Source: Bacteroidota bacterium (lineage in GTDB: Bacteria; Bacteroidota; Bacteroidia; Chitinophagales; LD1). From it: a stretch of DNA of 64,000 bases. The notes beneath the pieces are model-generated. The model saw only the letters and a list, made by a program, of their open reading frames with translations, was not told where the DNA came from and searched no databases. Below are positions 55,174-61,677 of the stretch, piece by piece. The DNA lies in the NCBI GenBank assembly GCA_018267365.1, contig JAFDYQ010000010.1, positions 62,001-126,000 of the forward strand, in the 5' to 3' direction. Position 1 is the first letter of the stretch, and each line of letters starts with the position of its first letter. The position numbers were made by a program, and so were the translations under genes.

Positions 55174-56550
55174 ATGAAGCACATACGTCTTTATTTTGCC
55201 ATCATCGTACCGATCTTGGCGCTCGCCGCATTTATGCTCTATCGTGGCAGCGATGCCTATCCAGCACAGGTAGCAGCCACTGCAGATACGACTTTTAGTT
55301 TAGCCACATTTCTCCGTACTGCTTTCGCAGATCCATTGTCTACAGCGCTGCTGCAGCTGATCGTGATCCTCTTTGTAGCCAAAGGCCTTGGGTGGGTATT
55401 CACACGCATCGGGCAGCAGGCGGTAATGGGAGAGATAGTAGGAGGTGTCCTACTCGGTCCTTCTCTGCTAGGATGGGTCGCGCCGGACGTATTTGTCGCC
55501 CTTTTCCCAAAAGAATCGCTGGTTTATCTGAGTATACTGAGCCAGCTGGGCCTATTGCTATTCATGTTTGTAGTCGGGATGGAGCTGGATATAGATGCCA
55601 TTAGAGACCGCATGGGGGAGTCAGTAGTGATCAGTCATACCAGCATTGCGGTGCCTTTTCTACTGGGCGTCATCTTTGCTTACTTCTCGTATGAGCATTA
55701 TGGCGTGATGGACACTGGCTTTATTGCCTATGCCCTGTTTATGGGTATAGCGATGAGCATTACGGCCTTTCCGGTACTGGCGCGTATAGTGAGGGAACGC
55801 GGGATAGCTAATGAATCTACCGGCCTGATGGCACTGATGTGTGCCGCCATCAATGACGTGACAGCATGGTGCATACTGCCCGTGGTAGTAGCTATCACCA
55901 AGGCCGAAAGCATGCATGGCGTGGTAGTTACCATCTTGCTTACGCTGGCCTTTGTCGTGGTGATGATACTGGGCGTAAAACCTGCGCTGCAGCGATACTA
56001 CCAGAGGCAGCAGACTCAAGGCGCTAAGAAAGGTATCGAGTTTATAGCGGTAGCTATCTTTGTGCTGCTGACGTCTGCTCTGATATCAGAGACCATAGGC
56101 ATACATGCACTCTTTGGGGCCTTCATAGCGGGTGCTGTACTGCCTGCCGGCAGAGAGCTGCGGCACGGCCTGACCAAGCGTCTGGAGGGTGTGAGTGTGT
56201 CCTTGCTATTGCCTATCTTCTTTGTACTCACAGGCCTGCGGACCAAGATAGATGTGCTGGCGGATACCAGCCTGTGGTCTGTTTTTGTCTGTATACTGAT
56301 ACTGGCTGTGATGGGTAAGCTAATGGGTAGTGCGATGGCGGCGCGACTGTCGGGTTTTGACTGGCGGGAGAGTCTATCTATCGGTGCCCTGATGAATACA
56401 CGTGGCCTGATGGAACTGATCGTACTGAATATCGGCCTGGACCTGGGCGTACTAAGGCCAGAGATCTTTACCATGATGGTGCTAATGGCGCTTTTTACCA
56501 CATTTATAACCGCTCCGCTGCTCGATCTGATGGCGCGGTGGAGAAGATGA
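55174..56550 (+). CDS. CPA2-family cation:proton antiporter
   Basis: A 458-aa inner-membrane exchanger with about 13 helices. A first helix and a short periplasmic linker (residues 1-45) precede the Na_H_Exchanger domain. Markers: [69 protein letters not shown] (the paired Asn-Asp ion site), [14 protein letters not shown] and [14 protein letters not shown]. No TrkA-N or Kef regulatory tail, so it ends with the membrane domain. Ion (Na+ or K+) cannot be read directly. Confidence 0.93.
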   Translation: MKHIRLYFAIIVPILALAAFMLYRGSDAYPAQVAATADTTFSLATFLRTAFADPLSTALLQLIVILFVAKGLGWVFTRIGQQAVMGEIVGGVLLGPSLLGWVAPDVFVALFPKESLVYLSILSQLGLLLFMFVVGMELDIDAIRDRMGESVVISHTSIAVPFLLGVIFAYFSYEHYGVMDTGFIAYALFMGIAMSITAFPVLARIVRERGIANESTGLMALMCAAINDVTAWCILPVVVAITKAESMHGVVVTILLTLAFVVVMILGVKPALQRYYQRQQTQGAKKGIEFIAVAIFVLLTSALISETIGIHALFGAFIAGAVLPAGRELRHGLTKRLEGVSVSLLLPIFFVLTGLRTKIDVLADTSLWSVFVCILILAVMGKLMGSAMAARLSGFDWRESLSIGALMNTRGLMELIVLNIGLDLGVLRPEIFTMMVLMALFTTFITAPLLDLMARWRR

Positions 56551-56674
56551 CCGGCTACAATTAAACCCTTGTCATTTCGTCTGTTAAAAAGTAAGCATTT
56601 GGGTGTTTGTACGTATATATTAAGTGTGAGAGTCGTGTTTTATTCTTAGTTTCAAAACAAAGGAGTTTAGTATC

Positions 56675-56968
56675 ATGGATCAATATCTGGTAGAGATGAG
56701 CCTCCCTGAGTTTACGGAGGAGTTTGTAGAGCTGATACCGGCGCAGCGCGCCTATGTGAATGAGTGTATGGTAAAGGGTAGCATACTCAGCTACTCACTG
56801 GCAGAGGACCGCTCTAAGCTGTGGGTGGTGTTTGCTGCTAAAAGCCGGGTAGAAATGCTCAAGGTGCTGCACAAGTTTCCTGTCATAAGGTTTGTAAAGG
56901 TGAAAACCTATCCGCTGATGTTTCACAATTCTATGGAGCTGATGCTGCCGGCTATATCGCTGAACTAA
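56675..56968 (+). CDS. Small protein, muconolactone-isomerase/YCII-like fold, unknown function
   Basis: A 97-aa soluble protein starting MDQYLVEMSLPEFTEEFVEL with an AAAGGAG-like ribosome site (56659-56665, AAAGGAG) nine bases before the ATG, a stronger Shine-Dalgarno than its neighbours have. Composition and the pattern of strands (YLVEMSLP, SILSYSLAEDRSKLWVVFAA, VIRFVKVKTYPL) suggest a ferredoxin-like dimer of the YCII/muconolactone type. Its stop overlaps the end of convergent fmt by 4 bp. No partner gene is obvious. Confidence 0.75.
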   Translation: MDQYLVEMSLPEFTEEFVELIPAQRAYVNECMVKGSILSYSLAEDRSKLWVVFAAKSRVEMLKVLHKFPVIRFVKVKTYPLMFHNSMELMLPAISLN

Positions 56969-57900
56969 GCAGATACGATAGAGCTGCCGTGGCCGCGCAG
57001 AAATTCTCCGATGCCCATTCTTTTTTTGCCCTCGAGCTGTAGATCGAGTATATCCAGATAGCCATCCGTGCAGTAGTAGCGCAGGAAAGTCTTGCCATCA
57101 GTATCGGGCACACCTATCGGCATACTATGCGCCATCTCGTGTTTACTGGCCTTGTATATCTTTATGGTCTTGCTGTATAGACTGGTCCATGCGGCAGGAT
57201 AGGGGCTGAGGCCGCGTATCAGATTGTAGATAGATACGGCGTCTTTATTCCAGTCTATACTGCCTGTCTCCTTATTGATCTTGGGGGCGTGCTTTATATC
57301 GATGATATGGTCCTGAGGTATCTGAGGGTAGTCGCCATCTGCTATCGCGTCTATGGTACGCAGGAGCGTATGTTTGCCTATATCCATCAGCTCGTGGTAT
57401 AGCTCTCCTACTGTCTCGTCATCACGTATCTGTACCTTATCCTGGTAGATGATCATGCCTGTATCTATCTCATGGCGCAGGCGGAAGGTAGTGACACCCG
57501 TTTCTTTCTCACCATTGATGATGGCCCAGTTGATCGGTGCTGCGCCCCGGTACTGAGGCAGGAGAGAGGCGTGGAGATTGATGGTGCCGAGAGGTGGCAT
57601 ATTCCAGACCACCTCCGGTAGCATGCGGAAGGCTACGACTACAAAGATATCAGCCTGTATCTCACGCAGCTCTTTGATAAAGTGTTCATTCTTTAGTTTC
57701 TCAGGCTGGAGGATGCGCAGTCCGTGAGCTACGGCGTATTTTTTGACTTCAGATTCGGACAGGTTCATGCCCCGGCCCGCAGGTTTATCAGGTGCCGTGA
57801 TGACTGCGGCTACCTCGTGCTGTGAGTGATGCAGGATATCCAGCATGGCTACTGCAAACTCGGGTGTGCCGAGAAAAACGACCTTGAGTGGACGGGACAT
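56965..57900 (-). CDS. fmt: Methionyl-tRNA formyltransferase
   Basis: Formylates initiator Met-tRNA from 10-formyl-tetrahydrofolate. The 311-aa protein has MSRPLKVVFLGTPEFAVAML, the catalytic loop segment NLHASLLPQYRGAAPINWAI, the following GVTTFRLRHEIDTGMII, and a C-terminal OB-like domain (PYPAAWTSL). ATG 57900 gives the family start; eight extra codons upstream in frame are not conserved-looking. It lies downstream of rplV on the same strand, but a terminator separates them. Confidence 0.96.
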   Translation of the reverse strand: MSRPLKVVFLGTPEFAVAMLDILHHSQHEVAAVITAPDKPAGRGMNLSESEVKKYAVAHGLRILQPEKLKNEHFIKELREIQADIFVVVAFRMLPEVVWNMPPLGTINLHASLLPQYRGAAPINWAIINGEKETGVTTFRLRHEIDTGMIIYQDKVQIRDDETVGELYHELMDIGKHTLLRTIDAIADGDYPQIPQDHIIDIKHAPKINKETGSIDWNKDAVSIYNLIRGLSPYPAAWTSLYSKTIKIYKASKHEMAHSMPIGVPDTDGKTFLRYYCTDGYLDILDLQLEGKKRMGIGEFLRGHGSSIVSA

Positions 57901-57999
57901 GGACTCTATTGTGGTACGCTGCAAAGGTCGGAAAATATGAGGAACTTATGGCGTGCTTTTAGAGACTGGCAATACCCCGATCTATTTACGCACAAATAC

Positions 58000-58022
58000 A
58001 AAAGCCCCATAGCGGGGCTTTG
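58000..58022 (-). terminator. Terminator closing the ribosomal protein block
   Basis: AAAGCCCC (58001-58008), 5-nt loop, GGGGCTTT (58014-58021); read on the minus strand the right side runs into TTTTGTATTT. It lies 28 bp past the rplV stop. Confidence 0.85.
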
Positions 58023-58049
58023 TAGTAAGTTATAATAACGGGTACCTGA

Positions 58050-58436
58050 TTAGTCAGCAGACTCAGTCTCTGCGGCAGACTGGAACTCTACAGGCACCTT
58101 GCTGTCTACAGTCAGGGTGATGTGGTTGCTCCTCTTGCGCAGGCGGTATGCACGGCCTTGTGGTGCAGGCAGGAAGCGCTTCATCGTAGCGCCCTGGTCT
58201 ACAGACACAGACTTGACATACAGCTCATGGCCTTCGTCAGCCTTGAGGTTGTTCTTCTGCTCCCAGTTATTGATAGCTGACAGCAGGAGTTTCTCCAGCT
58301 TGCCGGCAGATTCTTTTTTGTGAAACTTCAGTATAGCGAGGGCATCACCTATCTTTTTGCCACGGATCAGGTCTACCACGAGCCTTGTCTTGCGCGGAGA
58401 TGATGGGTTGTTCCTCAGTTTTGCTACTGCTTCCAT
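58050..58436 (-). CDS. rplV: 50S ribosomal protein L22
   Basis: Lines the peptide exit tunnel and binds 23S rRNA. The 128-aa protein has [20 protein letters not shown] at the start and the signature [18 protein letters not shown] with [14 protein letters not shown] in the second half, where the tunnel loop lies. A short acidic tail (SAAETESAD) follows. It is the last gene of the block: instead of rpsC, a terminator follows. Confidence 0.97.
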   Translation of the reverse strand: MEAVAKLRNNPSSPRKTRLVVDLIRGKKIGDALAILKFHKKESAGKLEKLLLSAINNWEQKNNLKADEGHELYVKSVSVDQGATMKRFLPAPQGRAYRLRKRSNHITLTVDSKVPVEFQSAAETESAD

Positions 58437-58502
58437 TTTATTTTATGTTTTTGATCGGTGACTCTCATCACCATTTTTTTATCTAATGCTTTTACCGTTT
58501 AC

Positions 58503-58772
58503 TTACTTCACCTTCTTAGATGAGTGACCCTTGAAGATACGAGTAGGGCTGAACTCACCGAGCTTGTGGCCTACCATGTTCTCCGTCACATATACAGGGA
58601 TGAACTTCTGTCCATTGTGCACTGCAAATGTGTGGCCTACCATATCAGGGATGATCATAGACGACCTTGACCAGGTCTTGATCACTGACTTCTTATTGCT
58701 ATTGTTCAGCGTCTCTACCTTTGCGAGGAGGTGATGAGCGATGTACGGTCCTTTCTTTATTGATCTTGCCAT
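58503..58772 (-). CDS. rpsS: 30S ribosomal protein S19
   Basis: Binds 16S rRNA in the head of the small subunit. The 89-aa protein reads [20 protein letters not shown] and contains [43 protein letters not shown] and a basic end GHSSKKVK. Normal length. It follows rplB by 28 bp and precedes rplV by 66 bp. Confidence 0.97.
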   Translation of the reverse strand: MARSIKKGPYIAHHLLAKVETLNNSNKKSVIKTWSRSSMIIPDMVGHTFAVHNGQKFIPVYVTENMVGHKLGEFSPTRIFKGHSSKKVK

Positions 58773-58800
58773 TGTCTTACTTTATTATGGTTTGCCTGGA

Positions 58801-59649
58801 TTATTTATTGTTTTGGTTTGCTATAGCACCCTTGCGACGCTGTACGATCACCTTGTCAGATGCCTTGCGTGGTGTACGTGTCTTCTGGCCCTTAGCCTTG
58901 ATACCACCACGAGAGCGTGGGTGACCACCAGATGCACGGCCTTCGCCACCACCCATCGGGTGATCGACAGGGTTCATCGCTACCGGCCTTGTGCGAGGAC
59001 GGATACCCAGCCAGCGCTTACGACCCGCCTTACCGAGTGACTGGAGGTTGTGGTCAGGATTTGATACAGAACCGATAGTAGCCAGGCACTGCTTGAGTAT
59101 CTTGCGCACCTCACCGGAAGGTAACTTTATTACTACGAACCTTTCTTCCTTTGCCATGAGCTGAGCAGATGCACCGGCAGACCTTACGATCACACCGCCG
59201 CGGCCAGGATGCAGCTCGATATTGTGGATGATAGAACCCAGTGGGATATTCTCCATAGGAAGTGTATTGCCTATCTCAGGGGCAGCACCCTTGCCGGATA
59301 CTACTGTCTGACCTACCTTGAGGCCCTGAGGAGCTATGATATACCTCTTCTCACCGTTGCCAAATTGTACAAGGGCGATGAATGATGTACGGTTTGGATC
59401 ATACTCGATGGTCAGCACTTTGCCCTCGATACCGAAGTTTTCGCGCTTGAAGTCGATGATACGATAGCGACGCTTGTGACCACCGCCTGTATAGCGCATG
59501 GTAAGGCGTCCTGATGAAGTACGGCCACCTGAGCTTTTCATCGGAGCGAGGAGGCTCTTCTCCGGCTTGTTGGTGGTTACCTCTTCAAAGTTGACGAGCG
59601 TCGTGTGACGGAGGCTCGGTGTGGTCGGTCTGAATTTTCTGATACCCAT
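58801..59649 (-). CDS. rplB: 50S ribosomal protein L2
   Basis: Primary 23S rRNA-binding protein near the peptidyl transferase centre. The 282-aa protein shows [15 protein letters not shown], the middle [18 protein letters not shown] and the signature [14 protein letters not shown], then [18 protein letters not shown]. In the motif the histidine counted as important in E. coli (first His of HPH) is kept and the second is Met, as I recall for other Bacteroidota. The gap to rplW upstream is 117 bp, much longer than the other spacers in the block, and holds a heptamer array. Confidence 0.97.
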   Translation of the reverse strand: MGIRKFRPTTPSLRHTTLVNFEEVTTNKPEKSLLAPMKSSGGRTSSGRLTMRYTGGGHKRRYRIIDFKRENFGIEGKVLTIEYDPNRTSFIALVQFGNGEKRYIIAPQGLKVGQTVVSGKGAAPEIGNTLPMENIPLGSIIHNIELHPGRGGVIVRSAGASAQLMAKEERFVVIKLPSGEVRKILKQCLATIGSVSNPDHNLQSLGKAGRKRWLGIRPRTRPVAMNPVDHPMGGGEGRASGGHPRSRGGIKAKGQKTRTPRKASDKVIVQRRKGAIANQNNK

Positions 59650-59702
59650 TTTATTCTTGCTTTGTCTTATCAGCAGTTTTGCTTCTGCTATATTTGGTTA
59701 AC

Positions 59703-59758
59703 TAAGTATTTAGTAGTCAGTATTAAGTATTTAGATAATACATAATACATAATACAAT
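59703..59758 (+). repeat. Heptamer tandem array inside the ribosomal operon
   Basis: Eight 7-bp units in phase: five of TWAGTAT type (TAAGTAT twice, TTAGTAG, TCAGTAT, TTAGATA) then three of ATACATA type (ATACATA twice, ATACAAT). It fills the 117-bp rplW-rplB spacer. A 14-base stretch is shared in reverse complement with the array by purL (25795-25829). Confidence 0.85.
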
Positions 59759-59766
59759 TTCAATTA

Positions 59767-60060
59767 TTAAACAGTGCCGTAGAAGTCTATCTCCTGACCT
59801 TCTTTCAGGGTCACGTAGGCCTTCTTGTAGGCTGGCTTCATACCGCGGGCTATACCCTGCTTGGTCTGGCGCACCTTCAGTTTGCCAGGTATGACAGCTG
59901 TGTTTACGTCTTCTACTTTCACGCCGTAGGCTGTTTCTACTGCCTTCTTGATCTGGAGGCGGTTGGCATCCCTATCTACGCGGAATGCATAGCGGTGGAG
60001 CTTTTCTCCCAGCTTGGTAGACTTCTCAGTGATGATTGGTTTGATCAGTATATTGCTCAT
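59767..60060 (-). CDS. rplW: 50S ribosomal protein L23
   Basis: Lies at the exit of the peptide tunnel and docks trigger factor and SRP. The 97-aa protein has LIKPIITEKSTKLGEKLHRYA at the start, then VDRDANRLQIKKAVETAYGVKV, VNTAVIPGKLKVRQTKQG and YKKAYVTLKEGQEIDFYG. Starts 13 bp after rplD. Confidence 0.96.
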   Translation of the reverse strand: MSNILIKPIITEKSTKLGEKLHRYAFRVDRDANRLQIKKAVETAYGVKVEDVNTAVIPGKLKVRQTKQGIARGMKPAYKKAYVTLKEGQEIDFYGTV

Positions 60061-60073
60061 TGCCTCAGATTAA

Positions 60074-60706
60074 TTAGTTGTTAGTGAAATTTGCTTCCAG
60101 CGCCTTGATAGCACTCTCAGTGAGGACTACCTTCTTGGCATCCATCACATCAAATATACCCGCCTGTGTAGCAGGCATCACATTCGTCTTAGCGATATTG
60201 CGGGAGGAGAGGAAGAGGTTATTGTTTACGTCGTTTACCAGAACGAGAGACTTGACGTCAGACAGGTTGAGGTTTTTCAGGATAGCTACGAAGCTCTTGG
60301 TCTTGGCTTCAGAGACAGAGAGATTGTCCACTACTATCAGGTTGCCGGCTTTCACCTTGTGAGCGAAGGCGGAGATCTTTGCGAGATCCTTTACTTTCTT
60401 ATTGATCTTAAAGTCATAGGAGTGAGGCTTAGGGCCGAATACACGGGCACCACCGCGTACGAGTGGAGACTTCATATCACCACGGCGGGCACCACCTGTA
60501 CCCTTCTGGCGAAATGCCTTCTTGGTAGTACGGGCTATTTCCCACCTTTCTTTAGCCTTGTGAGTGCCCTGATGGAGAGCAGCCTGGTGCTGGCGTACAG
60601 CGAGCCAGATGGCATGATCGTTTGGCTCAGCGCCGAAAATTGCATCGGAAAGTTCGATTTCCCTGCCTGTTTCTTTTCCTTCCTGGTTGAGTACCTTGAC
60701 TTTCAT
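60074..60706 (-). CDS. rplD: 50S ribosomal protein L4
   Basis: Binds 23S rRNA and, in E. coli, represses its own operon. The 210-aa protein starts MKVKVLNQEGKETGREIEL and holds GTHKAKERWEIARTTKKAFRQKGTGGARRGD split over the tunnel loop, then RGGARVFGPKPHSYDFKINKK and IVDN-type segments. ATG 60706 is chosen; an in-frame ATG at 60790 would add 28 residues outside the family. It is the first gene of the block: the promoter lies about 130 bp upstream and no rplC or rpsJ precedes it. Confidence 0.96.
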   Translation of the reverse strand: MKVKVLNQEGKETGREIELSDAIFGAEPNDHAIWLAVRQHQAALHQGTHKAKERWEIARTTKKAFRQKGTGGARRGDMKSPLVRGGARVFGPKPHSYDFKINKKVKDLAKISAFAHKVKAGNLIVVDNLSVSEAKTKSFVAILKNLNLSDVKSLVLVNDVNNNLFLSSRNIAKTNVMPATQAGIFDVMDAKKVVLTESAIKALEANFTNN

Positions 60707-60807
60707 TTCTATCTCTTTTGTTTTGTGTCCCGAGAAAAATGAAGTCGTGCGCAAAGCGTTGGTACACCTTGTGGAGAGCAGCGAAATCATTTCAAAGAGG
60801 ACGGTGA

Positions 60808-60831
60808 CGTTTTCTCTACTTTTAGAAAACG
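60808..60831 (-). promoter_or_regulatory. Leader stem-loop at the 5' end of the rplD transcript
   Basis: CGTTTTC (60808-60814) pairs with GAAAACG (60825-60831) around a 10-nt loop. It starts where transcription should begin (about 60831) and precedes a leader of about 100 nt before rplD. In E. coli L4 acts on the leader of its own operon; a like role here is only inferred. Confidence 0.4.
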
Positions 60832-60836
60832 GACTG

Positions 60837-60867
60837 CAAAAGTAGGATTCTTTTTGAATTGTCCAAA
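60837..60867 (-). promoter_or_regulatory. Promoter of the rplD-rplV block
   Basis: Minus strand: TTTG at 60867-60864 (TTG 60866-60864), 19-nt spacer, TACTTTTG at 60844-60837, followed by C. A full match to the Bacteroidota consensus. Confidence 0.8.
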
Positions 60868-60878
60868 TATCTGGTCAA

Positions 60879-60923
60879 AGAATTTTTGATCAGAATTTTT
60901 AGAATTCAAGAATTGACAGAATT
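60879..60923. repeat. Five AGAATT motifs upstream of the ribosomal promoter
   Basis: AGAATT (AATTCT on the promoter strand) starts at 60879, 60892, 60901, 60909 and 60918, spaced 13, 9, 8 and 9 bp, in AT-rich DNA directly upstream of the -33 element. Confidence 0.6.
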
Positions 60924-61021
60924 AAGTGCATCTCTCTACTAATGTAAATATCAGTTAAATAATGAGAGTCACCCTATACATAAGGTAATGACTAATTACA
61001 TTTAGCCTAAATCCACTCACA

Positions 61022-61594
61022 ATGCAACGCAGAACGCTCCTCCTCCTCTCCATACTCGGCCTGATACTAGTACATGGCCTGCGTCACCATACGGCTACAA
61101 CCGTGAAGGAAATAAGCTGGTACTATGAGCAGCCGCTCATAGATCTGCATATACCGGATCAGGTCACGTCTCATACCAGCCCTTTGCACGTACAGATAGC
61201 AGGTTCGGGCGTCAGCATAGTACCGCCTACTGGATACGAAGAGCTGGTAGCCATGAATGGCTACGGCGATGCTGATACGACCATAGATGTAGTAGAGTAT
61301 CGTGGCCGCTCATTTGATAGTAAGAGGGCAGAGATAGACCGGTATATCGCCTATACGAGCCATGACCGCGGCGAGGCTGAAGAGCTGACCTACCGCAAAG
61401 ACTTTCGCTTCAATGGCTATCCGGCATCTGTGATCTGCCTCAGTGATACGACGCGTACGCATACGGCCATTTATATGATCTTTGGCGATGAACATTTCTG
61501 CGTGGCCATGACGGGTACTACCCATAGTGACTCAGTAAAGGGTCGCGAAGCTATTATCCAGACTATGCTCACCGCCACCTACAGGCGCGCCTGA
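61022..61594 (+). CDS. Exported protein of unknown function
   Basis: A 190-aa protein with an N-terminal signal or anchor (MQRRTLLLLSILGLILVHGL). The rest is a mixed alpha/beta domain: VQIAGSGVSIVPPTGYEELV, DTTIDVVEYRGRSFDSKRAEI, FRFNGYPASVICLSDTT and a final AIYMIFGDEHFCVAMTGTT with a helix. The plan recalls PsbP/Mog1-like exported proteins common in Bacteroidota, but I cannot assign a family with confidence. The gene is divergent from the ribosomal block and lies 83 bp before the phospholipase gene on the same strand. Confidence 0.7.
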   Translation: MQRRTLLLLSILGLILVHGLRHHTATTVKEISWYYEQPLIDLHIPDQVTSHTSPLHVQIAGSGVSIVPPTGYEELVAMNGYGDADTTIDVVEYRGRSFDSKRAEIDRYIAYTSHDRGEAEELTYRKDFRFNGYPASVICLSDTTRTHTAIYMIFGDEHFCVAMTGTTHSDSVKGREAIIQTMLTATYRRA

Positions 61595-61677
61595 GAGATT
61601 TAAGGAAAAGATAATATGCACGCTGATGGCTGAGCTGATTTCTTTTTAGCTTTACCGTATACCATCTCATATAGCTC

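Noticed and set aside
56578..56592. Third copy of the candidate ECF motif (GTTAAAAAGT)
   Set aside because: Only partly matches the 16-mer, lacks the ATTAAT element at 9-10 nt, and would drive transcription antisense into the antiporter gene.
46748..59758. Heptamer arrays as CRISPR-like repeats
   Set aside because: Units are 7 bp with no spacers and no cas genes nearby; tandem satellite-like arrays are the simpler reading.
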